Of a DNA stretch of 64,000 nucleotides, positions 34,679 to 42,706 are shown piece after piece. The stretch is from assembly GCA_013112575.1 (NCBI GenBank), contig JABFGG010000005.1, forward strand, positions 62,001-126,000, read 5' to 3'. The position numbers were made by a program, and so were the translations under genes. A model generated the notes under the pieces. The model worked only from the letters and a program-made list of their open reading frames with translations, was not told the origin of the DNA and did no database searches. The DNA is from Chloroflexota bacterium. GTDB lineage: Bacteria; Chloroflexota; Anaerolineae; Anaerolineales; UBA11579. The stretch's first letter is position 1; every line of letters begins with the position of its first letter.

Positions 34679-34708
34679 GAAACGGCCTGCCGCTTGGTGG
34701 GCCGTTTC
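34679..34708 (+). terminator. Intercistronic hairpin after the importer genes
   Basis: GAAACGGCC and GGCCGTTTC form a 9-bp stem around a 12-base loop, with no T-tract, in the 64-base gap before the second nucleoside hydrolase. It probably tunes the relative mRNA levels of the importer and enzyme genes. Confidence 0.5.
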
Positions 34709-34719
34709 TGAATACAGGT

Positions 34720-35649
34720 ATGACCAAGATACTGATCGATACAGATGTCAGTCTGGGGACGCCTAAAGCCGAGATAGACGATGGCGCGGCTCTCCTCGCG
34801 CTTTTGAATACGTCTGCAGAAATCCTGGGGATCAGTACAGTGTATGGCAACGTACTGATAGAAGATGTAAACAGTAACTTGCTTCGTTTGTTGAAATACA
34901 CCGGGCGGGAGGACATTCCTGTTGCACAAGGAGCGGTTGAAGCCCTGGTTGAAGACGAGGAATGGCTGTCTTTCCTGGCAGAGTGGCAATCACAATATGG
35001 GGGCACCCCTGAATGGGACGGTGCAAGGCCAACACAATCTGCTGTAGATTTAATAATTGAGGTCGTGGGACAAAACCCCGGCGAAGTCATTATCCTGGCC
35101 TTAGGGCCACTCACCAACCTTGCATTAGCCTTACAGCAATCCCCGAAAATCGTGAAACAAGTAAAAGAAGTAGTGATGATGGGTGGATCGTTGAATGACG
35201 TGGAGGAGGCGGAGTTCAATATCCGCAATGACCCTGAGGCTGCCGAAATGGTGCTGCAAGCTGGCTGGCCCATCCGTATGTTGGGGCTGGAGATCACACG
35301 TCAGGCTTTGTTCACTCGCGAAGATTTTGCTGACCTGCAAGCAGGCAACCCAGCGGTGACTTTGCTGCAAGAACAAGCCAAGCAATGGATCCCGATCGTG
35401 GAAGCACAGGGTTGGGAAACTGGGGGATGTTCGCTACACGATGCTGTTGCTGTCGCGGCGTTATTCAAACCAGAACTATTCCAGTTCATGCCCGTTGGTG
35501 TTGAAGTAATTACGGATAGCAATGAAGTAAGGGGAGCAGTGCAAGTGGAAAAGGAAGTACGCGGCAGCCATATCCAAATGGCTGTCGATATTGATGCACA
35601 GGCCTGCCATGCCTGGATCAAACAACAAATACAAGGGCAAATTCTATAA
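34720..35649 (+). CDS. Nucleoside hydrolase, second copy
   Basis: The 309-residue protein is an inosine-uridine-type nucleoside hydrolase with an altered opening motif: ILIDTDVSLGTPKAEIDDGAALLAL, in which about eight residues separate DTD from the DD pair that is normally adjacent. The rest is standard: VIILALGPLTNLALAL, EAEFNIRNDPEAAEMV and GGCSLHDAVAVAALFKP, the last with the catalytic His-Asp that the first copy lacks. The two copies therefore probably have different substrates. It lies between the importer and a nucleoside phosphorylase gene and is likely co-transcribed with both. Confidence 0.9.
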   Translation: MTKILIDTDVSLGTPKAEIDDGAALLALLNTSAEILGISTVYGNVLIEDVNSNLLRLLKYTGREDIPVAQGAVEALVEDEEWLSFLAEWQSQYGGTPEWDGARPTQSAVDLIIEVVGQNPGEVIILALGPLTNLALALQQSPKIVKQVKEVVMMGGSLNDVEEAEFNIRNDPEAAEMVLQAGWPIRMLGLEITRQALFTREDFADLQAGNPAVTLLQEQAKQWIPIVEAQGWETGGCSLHDAVAVAALFKPELFQFMPVGVEVITDSNEVRGAVQVEKEVRGSHIQMAVDIDAQACHAWIKQQIQGQIL

Positions 35650-35674
35650 AACTCATTTCTACGGAGGTACGACC

Positions 35675-36397
35675 ATGGAATTCCACATTCTCGCCGAAGC
35701 CAAAGACATCTCTCGTTACGTATTCTGTCCCGGTAGCCAGGCCCGCGCCAAACGCATCGCGTCTTATTTCGACGATATGCAGTTGATTGATGACAACCGC
35801 GGCATCGTGGTTTATTCAGGCCTGTATAAAGATGTCTTCATGACCGTATGCGGCACAGGTATGGGTGGCGCGGTAGTTGGTATTGCCCTGGAGGAATTAG
35901 CCCATCTAGGAGCTGACACATTTATCCGCGTGGGTTCCTGCGGGGTCTTCCAGGAAGGGCAAAAACCCGGTGACATTATTATCGCTACAGGGACATTCCG
36001 GGCAGGAGGCACAGCCAATGCTTACCTGCCGCTGGCCTTCCCAGCCGTACCCACCTTCAACATCCTACGCAGTTTGGTTGAAGCGGCCGAGCGCATGGAC
36101 GTCGAGCACACCGTCGGTGTGGGTATTGCCGGGGATGCTTTTTATGCTCCCAGAGATCCAGATGCACGCGATTTCCTGGTGGATGCCGGGGTGGTTTCTG
36201 TTGAAATGGAAAGCGATGCTCTCTTCATCATCGGGCAATATCGCGGCTGGCGCACAGGCGCGCTCTACACTTCTGACGGCGCGCCAGGCGAGATCAAACC
36301 GACCTGGGGTGAAGAGGCTTATAAAGAGGGCGAAGGCAAGTGCATTGAGGTGGCATTGGAGGCGATGCTTGAGATCGCCAAGAAGGATGCTGCTTAG
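35675..36397 (+). CDS. Uridine phosphorylase-like nucleoside phosphorylase
   Basis: The ATG at 35675 is preceded by ACGGAGGTACGACC; the ORF-track start at 35591 lies inside the previous gene. The 240-residue protein is a hexameric-type nucleoside phosphorylase: YVFCPGSQARAKRIASYFDD binds phosphate, VCGTGMGGAVVGIALEEL and FIRVGSCGVFQ form the core, and VVSVEMESDALFIIG holds the Glu-Met-Glu that grips ribose. Uridine phosphorylase yields uracil and ribose-1-phosphate, an alternative to the hydrolases upstream. The stop abuts the stop of the converging permease gene. Confidence 0.92.
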   Translation: MEFHILAEAKDISRYVFCPGSQARAKRIASYFDDMQLIDDNRGIVVYSGLYKDVFMTVCGTGMGGAVVGIALEELAHLGADTFIRVGSCGVFQEGQKPGDIIIATGTFRAGGTANAYLPLAFPAVPTFNILRSLVEAAERMDVEHTVGVGIAGDAFYAPRDPDARDFLVDAGVVSVEMESDALFIIGQYRGWRTGALYTSDGAPGEIKPTWGEEAYKEGEGKCIEVALEAMLEIAKKDAA

Positions 36398-37468
36398 TTA
36401 GAACTTGCTCCTTAAAGCAGCAAAGCGTTCACGTAAGCCAAAGGCATTTATACGGAATAAATGTTGGCCAGCCATAAGCAGGGCCATGACTGCCAGCATC
36501 ACATTACCCAATTCACGCGGAATACCGGCCTGAATTTGTAATCCGTTTAGCGCGCCGAGGCGCACACCGCCAACAAAGATCGCGGCCAGTACGATGCCCA
36601 GAGGATGGCTTTGACCTAGCAAAGCCACCAGGATACCGTCGAAGTTCTCATCAGCAGAGAAGCCCACCAGAAAACGGTAGTGTACCCCCAGCACTTCGAT
36701 AGCACCAGCTAGCCCTGCCAGTGACCCGCTAAATAACAGCGCCAATGTGACCGTGCGCAGTTCCTTATAACCGCCATATCTGGCAAAGCCCGGCGCTTGA
36801 CCGACCATGCGCTGACGATAGCCAGCCGCAGAAGACCACAAATACAAGTAAACAATAACCACCGCTATAAGCGCAATGAAGAAACCTTGATTGAGTTTGG
36901 TGGCTGGGGCTAATGTACTTAATTGAGCCGTTTGATTGATGGTACCAAAATCTAAAGGGACAAAACCAACCAGAAAACCAGCAACAGCATTCAGTACGAT
37001 GCTGGAAATGATCTCATTGACGCCAATACCGACTTTGAGCAACCCAGGAATAACGCCCCATATCGCCCCGGCGACAGCAGCGGCTAATAATGCCAATAAG
37101 GGGTGCCAGCCAGCCGGGAGAGTTTGATAGGCTACCCAGGCGGCAAAGCCTGCCCCAAGCACCATCTGACCTGCTTGCCCAATACTAAAAACACCCGCCC
37201 GAAAAGCCACGGCGGCAGATAGCCCAGCCAGCATCAATGGTGTAGCAAATTGCAGTGTCGTCCAGAAAGAACAGTTATCTAATTGCCCGCAGCCAAAACC
37301 AGCTGTGAGTAATAAGCGATATGAGCGAAGAGGTGCTTCCCCCGAGAAAAGTAAAAAGAGCCCCCCGGCCAGTAGACCAACCAGGGCTGCTAATACGGGT
37401 CGCCACAATTTGGAACCGGAGAAGCGGTCGCTGGTCAGTACCGAGATATAACTTTGGGAGCCTTTCAT
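36398..37468 (-). CDS. Orphan nucleoside ABC permease, paralogue of the gene at 32575
   Basis: The 356-residue membrane protein repeats the family motifs of the larger BMP-type permease: LMLAGLSAAVAFRAGVFSIG, GQMVLGAGFAAWVAYQ and GVNEIISSIVLNAVAGFLV. Even the N-terminal loop is related (AGFGCGQLDNC here, ASFGCAELSRC in the paralogue). No ATPase, second permease or binding protein accompanies it. It is translationally coupled by a 4-base overlap to the ADP-ribosylglycohydrolase gene. It may pair with the ATPase and small permease encoded on the other strand, changing specificity; that is inference. Confidence 0.88.
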   Translation of the reverse strand: MKGSQSYISVLTSDRFSGSKLWRPVLAALVGLLAGGLFLLFSGEAPLRSYRLLLTAGFGCGQLDNCSFWTTLQFATPLMLAGLSAAVAFRAGVFSIGQAGQMVLGAGFAAWVAYQTLPAGWHPLLALLAAAVAGAIWGVIPGLLKVGIGVNEIISSIVLNAVAGFLVGFVPLDFGTINQTAQLSTLAPATKLNQGFFIALIAVVIVYLYLWSSAAGYRQRMVGQAPGFARYGGYKELRTVTLALLFSGSLAGLAGAIEVLGVHYRFLVGFSADENFDGILVALLGQSHPLGIVLAAIFVGGVRLGALNGLQIQAGIPRELGNVMLAVMALLMAGQHLFRINAFGLRERFAALRSKF

Positions 37469-39570
37469 GCAGGTTTCACTATCACAGCATCAGAGGCCAT
37501 GGTGCCCGCTTCACAAAGCAAAGCAACTGCACCACCATCAAAAGGATCATCCTTGTCCTCAACACTGAATACATGCTCTCCATCTACCCAGGCATCCAGT
37601 TGACCATCTACGCACTGCAAGCTGAATTCATAATGGTTGCCAAAGTCAATTTTAAGGTCTTTTTCAGCCAGGATGAGCTCTTCACTATGAAGTCTTTTTA
37701 CTAATCGCGCTTGTCCCTGCTCTGTAAGCAATAAGGCATAATAGCGACGCATGCCCTGCACCATCACGCCCAAACCTGCTGACTTTGCCAGGTCAACACG
37801 AATGTTAGCTGAGCCCTTATAGTCCTTCCACTGGCGCGTACCCTGCATCAAGAGACCACGGCCTTCGTTCTGCACAAGGCGGTAGGTGTCCTCCCAATAA
37901 TTATCGAGTTGGTCAACCCCATTGACCCAGGCGCGTTGCCACATCTGCCCGGCCTGATCTGGCTTACGAAGGACTATGTCGGGAGGGCCATGCCAGCCCA
38001 GGTAATCGAGGTAGAGTGTTCCGGCAGTAGACCCATCACTCGAAATTTCGAGACCTATTGAAACGATAGGGACGCCTTCCGGCGCTTCTATGCTCCAATC
38101 CAATTCTATGTCAGTATCAGGCTGAAGCGTGGATTCATCTGCATAGATGATTTCCAAGTAGTCATCCGCTCCGTAGTATTGGATAAACAGCTTGACCTGG
38201 ATGGCAGCCTGGTTTTTGGCATCTGCAACCATGCGCGCCTTGACCTGCTGCCCGGAATACAAAGTTGGCGAGGCCAGCAATGGGTAGATCGACTCTTTGC
38301 TGGCTTCTGGAGGGATAAAAGTAGGTGTATGGGCCTGTATAGCATCTTCAGACGAAAGCGCTTGGAAACGGATGGCAAGGCTACGTTTACCTGAAAGGCT
38401 ATGCCCCACTACATTCTCCAACTCAGCGGGGGCCTGTCCCTTCGAAGAAACCTGAAATCCCTGCAACGCGCCGGGTAATTCAAAATGAAAACGGGCCGCA
38501 TCCTTTGGATTTAGAGGAGCTTCACCAGCAAGTTTGCCAACCAGGTTAGCAAGAATGTAACTCTCCTGCACAGCATCTGAAATGGCGCGCCCCCCATCGG
38601 CAGAAGAGATGTACAGGCGATCGGCAATTGGCTGGCGCAAATCTGGATGGGCATCAATGCCAGTCAGGCCATTTTTGATGCCCAATAGACAACCCAAATT
38701 GCCTCCATTGCAATCGGTATCCCAACCGCTTGTATTAGTTATCATCAGGGACTTTTTGAGATCATCTTCTCCATACAGCAAGCCCAGGAGGATGAGGGCA
38801 TGGTTGGGCACGATGTGGCAGTTGCCGCCGTACTTGTCATAGCCATAGTTATCAGCAATATGCTGCCGGGCGATGCGCCAATCTTCTTCTTTGGCATGCC
38901 AGTTTCGTACATCCTCTACCAGTCGCGGCATCAAAGCATCGGAGAGTATTAAACCAAGAGCGGTATCCAAGAGTGTATTTGTATCATCCTCGACAAAGGC
39001 CATGGATTGCATGGCAGCCAGAAGTTGGGCGGCGTAAATGGCTTCGCCATCATGGCTAACGCTGGCAGCCCGCCCCGCAAGGTCTGCGGCCATCTCCGGG
39101 TCACTAGGGACAACCATGGCCCAACTGTCAATGAAAATCTGTGAGCCGATCTGCTGGGCGACAACAGGGCCATTGAGAGCGATTGAGCCGCTGGCAGGTG
39201 CGGAGATGCCCTGCTTCAAACGCAGATAGGCTGTATGTTCTGTTGAATTGCCCAAACCTCCCCACCAGAGGATCGTGCGGTTCTCAATCAGGTAATTGAG
39301 CCAGGTCTCGCCGATGTCGGCGGGGGTGATGTCCAATCCGCTGGCGTGGTCTTCAAGGGCACGGATAAAGGTGAAGGTGCCGCCGATGTCATCATCGGTA
39401 ACGATCAATTGCTGGTCAAGCTGCTCGTGGATATAGCTATCGATCTCCCCAAAGCGTTCGTTGATGCGCTCATAGGTCCAGCCCTCGACAGGACGGCCTA
39501 AATACACCCCGATAAGTTTGCCTAACACGCCGGCATAGACGCGTTCCAGATAATCGGTTGGCAAGGGCAT
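37465..39570 (-). CDS. ADP-ribosylglycohydrolase family protein with a beta-rich C-terminal domain
   Basis: The 701-residue protein has an ARH fold in residues 1-340: GVLGKLIGVYLGRPVEGW, the metal motif LIVTDDDIGGTFTF, SHDGEAIYAAQLLAAM and the second metal motif NTSGWDTDCNGGNLGCLLG are all intact. The remaining 350 residues are beta-rich with many aromatic and acidic strands (DYLEIIYADES, QLDAWVDGEHVFSVED) and look like a laminin-G or carbohydrate-binding-like sandwich, which ordinary ARH enzymes lack. No signal peptide is present. ARH enzymes remove ADP-ribose from proteins or nucleotides; in this locus a free ribosyl compound may be the real substrate. It sits between a methyltransferase gene and an orphan nucleoside permease gene. 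Confidence 0.82.
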   Translation of the reverse strand: MPLPTDYLERVYAGVLGKLIGVYLGRPVEGWTYERINERFGEIDSYIHEQLDQQLIVTDDDIGGTFTFIRALEDHASGLDITPADIGETWLNYLIENRTILWWGGLGNSTEHTAYLRLKQGISAPASGSIALNGPVVAQQIGSQIFIDSWAMVVPSDPEMAADLAGRAASVSHDGEAIYAAQLLAAMQSMAFVEDDTNTLLDTALGLILSDALMPRLVEDVRNWHAKEEDWRIARQHIADNYGYDKYGGNCHIVPNHALILLGLLYGEDDLKKSLMITNTSGWDTDCNGGNLGCLLGIKNGLTGIDAHPDLRQPIADRLYISSADGGRAISDAVQESYILANLVGKLAGEAPLNPKDAARFHFELPGALQGFQVSSKGQAPAELENVVGHSLSGKRSLAIRFQALSSEDAIQAHTPTFIPPEASKESIYPLLASPTLYSGQQVKARMVADAKNQAAIQVKLFIQYYGADDYLEIIYADESTLQPDTDIELDWSIEAPEGVPIVSIGLEISSDGSTAGTLYLDYLGWHGPPDIVLRKPDQAGQMWQRAWVNGVDQLDNYWEDTYRLVQNEGRGLLMQGTRQWKDYKGSANIRVDLAKSAGLGVMVQGMRRYYALLLTEQGQARLVKRLHSEELILAEKDLKIDFGNHYEFSLQCVDGQLDAWVDGEHVFSVEDKDDPFDGGAVALLCEAGTMASDAVIVKPA

Positions 39571-39577
39571 GGTCAGG

Positions 39578-40273
39578 CTAAACCTGCTTGCTCCAAACCC
39601 CGGTCCACTCGGGTAAACGCGCCCATTGGTTCTGACGGATGGTCTCGGCTAACTCGGGACCAAAAAAGAATTCCGTGCGTGCTACAGCCTCTTCGACGCT
39701 CTCAAATTGGTAATCGGTTTGTATTGTGTCGCGGGAATATCCCCACTCACCTTCCAGCCAGGTGTAATACTCGGCCAGTTCCTCATTGGGAGGTGCAGGT
39801 TCGAGCGCGCCGGTGGTGAGCGTTTCGATGATGATCAATGTGCCGCCAGCAATCACCACACGTTCCATATCACGTAAGATCTTGCCGATCTCCGCTTGCC
39901 AGTTATCTGCATACCAGCCACGCAAATGGCCGATAGCCCAGCCAGCCATAACAACATCTGCCCAGCGAGTGTGGAATGGTAAATGACGATTATCACCACA
40001 TACAAGCGGCCAATCCCCTCCAACTTCCTGGCTCCGTTTTTGTTGTTCAAGCAGCATGGGAAAATTCAGATCAAAGGCAAGAATGTCTGCTACCTTCTCA
40101 TGAAGCAGTAGAGGCAGGCGGCCTGTGCCTGATCCGAGGTCTAATACGCGCTTGCCTTCCAATGCCGTTGCCCTTTCGAGAGCAGGCACCAGGTTAGCTT
40201 CGACATCCTCCGGGGCGATCATTTCGTGATATTCTGTGGCGTTGTAAGCGTAAATCTTTTCAAAATGATCCAT
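39578..40273 (-). CDS. Class I SAM-dependent methyltransferase
   Basis: The ATG at 40273 (MDHFEKIYAYNATEYHEMI) is preceded by GAGGAAG; the longer ORF-track start reads through the divergent promoter and into the hydrolase gene. The 231-residue protein has the SAM-binding motif RVLDLGSGTGRLPLLL, the acidic second motif DILAFDLNFPML and CGDNRHLPFHTRWADVV. It methylates an unknown small molecule or protein. The stop is 7 bases before the ADP-ribosylglycohydrolase start, so it heads the three-gene operon with that gene and the orphan permease. Confidence 0.82.
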   Translation of the reverse strand: MDHFEKIYAYNATEYHEMIAPEDVEANLVPALERATALEGKRVLDLGSGTGRLPLLLHEKVADILAFDLNFPMLLEQQKRSQEVGGDWPLVCGDNRHLPFHTRWADVVMAGWAIGHLRGWYADNWQAEIGKILRDMERVVIAGGTLIIIETLTTGALEPAPPNEELAEYYTWLEGEWGYSRDTIQTDYQFESVEEAVARTEFFFGPELAETIRQNQWARLPEWTGVWSKQV

Positions 40274-40325
40274 GTGATCTTCCTCTCGATGATAGGGCTG
40301 AATACATATTATATCGGCTCGCAGG

Positions 40326-41120
40326 ATGCAACAAATGGAATATGACAGCAAACAAGTAGAACTGGAACGAGGGGTAGCGGGCATCCTTTGTGCGCCAAGC
40401 CTGGGTAAAGACACGCCCGCGGTACTCATGCTGCATGGTTTCGCCAGCCACAAGAATGAAGTGGGCGACCTGTTCAAGCTACTGGCAGAAAGCCTGGCAA
40501 CTCAGGGCATCATATCGTTGCGCATTGATTTCCGTGGCTGGGGTGATAGCGCCGGGGATATGGCAGACACAACTGTAGATACACTACGGGAAGATACTAG
40601 GATAAGCTTAGAATACCTTGCTCAACTTGAAGAAACGGACGCATCGCGCCTTGGGTTGTTAGGCTTCAGCCTCGGAGGCGCAACTGCGGTGCTTACTGCC
40701 AGTGAACTCCCAGACCAGATAAAGTCGCTGGTTACCTGGTCCAGCGCGGGAGAGTTGGAAAAGGATTTTCGGCGTTCATTGGGCAATGCAGCATTTGAAA
40801 CTACCCAGAGTGAAGGCGAAGTAGAAATTGATATGGGCTGGCGCAGTGTGAGACTAAAGAAAGGCTTTTTTGAAAGTCTATCTAACTACGCGCCGATTAC
40901 AGCTATCCAGAATTATTTCGGGGCTTTTTTCAACGTGGCAGGCACAGAAGATTTTTCCGCCCACTACCTGGATACCTATTATGAAAATGCTGCCGGGGAA
41001 ATAAAAGACCGGCTCCTAATTGAAGGAGCCGATCATATTTTCAACGTTCTAAATGATAGAGCACCATTTGCTGAACAGGCGCTACAAGCTACCAGTGAGT
41101 GGTTTTTAAAGACCCTTTAG
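40326..41120 (+). CDS. Alpha/beta hydrolase
   Basis: The 264-residue protein has the oxyanion strand AVLMLHGFASHKNE, the RIDFRGWGDSAG strand, the nucleophile elbow GLLGFSLGGATAV and a catalytic His in EGADHIFNVL; the acid is likely the Asp in VAGTEDFSAHY. It is an esterase- or peptidase-like serine hydrolase without a signal peptide. A second ATG at 40335 is spaced better from AGGA and may be the true start. TATTAT at 40306-40311 could be its -10 box. Its end overlaps the converging ribokinase gene by 4 bases. Substrate unknown. Confidence 0.82.
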   Translation: MQQMEYDSKQVELERGVAGILCAPSLGKDTPAVLMLHGFASHKNEVGDLFKLLAESLATQGIISLRIDFRGWGDSAGDMADTTVDTLREDTRISLEYLAQLEETDASRLGLLGFSLGGATAVLTASELPDQIKSLVTWSSAGELEKDFRRSLGNAAFETTQSEGEVEIDMGWRSVRLKKGFFESLSNYAPITAIQNYFGAFFNVAGTEDFSAHYLDTYYENAAGEIKDRLLIEGADHIFNVLNDRAPFAEQALQATSEWFLKTL

Positions 41121-42040
41121 GCCAGTAAATCTGGGTCCAGATCTTTGGCGTCAGGGAAGCTGGTTTGTGTGCCAGGGGCCTGCACACTGATGGCTGCAAT
41201 CTTGTTGGCCCGGTGCATGGCATCCTGCAAAGGCTTGCCTGCTGCCAGGAAATAAGCCAGGCTGCCCACAAAGGCGTCACCTGCACCAGTGGTGTCTTTA
41301 GGCTTCACCGCTTCGGCTGCTACGTGTACAACTTCATCATCCGATACCAATAAACTGCCTCGCTCCCCTAATGTGAGAATGACCATTTTGCAGCCACGCT
41401 GCATAAGTACGCGCGCCGCAGCTTCAGCCTCTTCCATACTGGTTACCGGCATACCTGTAAGCAACTCGGTTTCAGTCTCATTTGGGCAAAAGATATCGCA
41501 CAATCCATAAATTTCTTCAGGTAATTCTGCGCGGGCCGGGGCCGGGTTAAAGATGGTCTGCACACCCAATTCCTTGCCCAACCTCAAGGCGGCAAGATTA
41601 GTCTCCACTGAAATCTCCAATTGGCACACCAGCACCTGGGAGGCTGCAATGATCTCCCGTACTGCTTCAAGGTCATCCTGGTTGAGCACATCATTGGCCC
41701 CTGTCACAATAATGATCGAGTTATCGCCTTCGGGGTTGACGGCAATAGGTGCAACTCCTGAAAAGGCTTGATCCGTAAAGGTCACGCCCGTAGTGTCAAT
41801 ACCAAATGCCTCATAATTCTTATAAGTATCTTCGCCAAAGATGTCACGGCCCAACTTGGTGACCATGGCGACTTCGCCACCCAGCTTGGCAGCCATAACG
41901 GCCTGGTTGGCCCCCTTACCACCATAACCTATCGCAAATTGCGTGCCGTGCAGGGTCTCGCCGATCTTGGGCATACGGGGCACGTAGCTAACCAGGTCAA
42001 TATTGGACGCACCGACAACGCAGATTCTTGGTGGGGTCAT
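41117..42040 (-). CDS. Ribokinase-type PfkB sugar kinase
   Basis: The 307-residue protein shows the two PfkB signatures: GYGGKGANQAVMAAKLGG near residue 40 and DTTGAGDAFVGSLAYFL near 250, with the catalytic Asp in the second. VVGASNIDLVSYVPRMPKIG at the start and the LGADGVxV-like sequence favour ribokinase over other PfkB members. It would phosphorylate ribose freed by the nucleoside hydrolases to ribose-5-phosphate. It is 53 bases downstream of the NUDIX gene and probably co-transcribed with it. Confidence 0.9.
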   Translation of the reverse strand: MTPPRICVVGASNIDLVSYVPRMPKIGETLHGTQFAIGYGGKGANQAVMAAKLGGEVAMVTKLGRDIFGEDTYKNYEAFGIDTTGVTFTDQAFSGVAPIAVNPEGDNSIIIVTGANDVLNQDDLEAVREIIAASQVLVCQLEISVETNLAALRLGKELGVQTIFNPAPARAELPEEIYGLCDIFCPNETETELLTGMPVTSMEEAEAAARVLMQRGCKMVILTLGERGSLLVSDDEVVHVAAEAVKPKDTTGAGDAFVGSLAYFLAAGKPLQDAMHRANKIAAISVQAPGTQTSFPDAKDLDPDLLA

Positions 42041-42093
42041 TGTGTATCTCCAATGGCAGAATAAGGCAATTTTACACCACTAGTCATCATCTA

Positions 42094-42636
42094 CTACCCC
42101 TCTAAATGGTCTACAAAATGGGATCGGGCCAAGCCTAATGCTGCAACGGTCTTAGCATCATCAAAATCATTTCTATGCAACATCGCATACACTTCAGCAA
42201 CAGGATATTGTTCCACCTTAATATATTCATCAATGTCTTGCTCAAGTGGGTCTGGGCGCAGGTCCTTTGCCAGATAGAGGTGCATATATTCTGTGGAATA
42301 GCCTGGCGCTAAATAGAAATTACCAAGGAATTCCAGCTTGTCAGCCGCCATACCGATCTCTTCACGGATCTCCCGTGCTGCACAGGCTTCCGGCTCTTCC
42401 CCAACCTCCAAAGTGCCAGCCGGTATTTCCAGGATCATGCCGCCCACAGCAGGTCGGTACTGCCGCACAAACCAGATGCGACCTTCATCGTCCACCGGCA
42501 GGATGGCTACCGCGCCATTGTGCTGCAACAGATCAAAGTAAGCTTCCCGGCCGGTTGGGAAACGGATGTGGTCCCGCCGGAGTTTGAAGACCCGGCTTTC
42601 GAACATATCGCGTGAATCCAGCAATTTAAAGTCCAT
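42094..42636 (-). CDS. NUDIX hydrolase, ADP-ribose pyrophosphatase type
   Basis: The 180-residue protein has a complete Nudix box, GTLEVGEEPEACAAREIREE followed by IGM, and the preceding stretch VGGMILEIPAG typical of ADP-ribose pyrophosphatases, which split ADP-ribose to AMP and ribose-5-phosphate. The next gene is a ribokinase, and the ADP-ribosylglycohydrolase is close by on the same strand, so the three together could clear ADP-ribose and recover its ribose. The family is firm; ADP-ribose as substrate is inferred from motif and context. Confidence 0.9.
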   Translation of the reverse strand: MDFKLLDSRDMFESRVFKLRRDHIRFPTGREAYFDLLQHNGAVAILPVDDEGRIWFVRQYRPAVGGMILEIPAGTLEVGEEPEACAAREIREEIGMAADKLEFLGNFYLAPGYSTEYMHLYLAKDLRPDPLEQDIDEYIKVEQYPVAEVYAMLHRNDFDDAKTVAALGLARSHFVDHLEG

Positions 42637-42648
42637 CAGTTACCTCTG

Positions 42649-42683
42649 TAATCAAAATGAGGACACAGAATCTGTGTCCTCAT
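42649..42683 (-). terminator. Intrinsic terminator after the LysM gene
   Basis: On the minus strand ATGAGGACACAGA and TCTGTGTCCTCAT form arms of 13 bases, followed by TTTGATTAC. It ends the LysM transcript ahead of the NUDIX gene. Confidence 0.75.
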
Positions 42684-42706
42684 AAACTTGTCTGTTGCTA
42701 CCAACA

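Noticed and set aside
40274-40477. 68-residue N-terminal extension of the methyltransferase
   Set aside because: It runs through the divergent promoter and into the hydrolase gene on the other strand; the ATG at 40273 has a good ribosome site.
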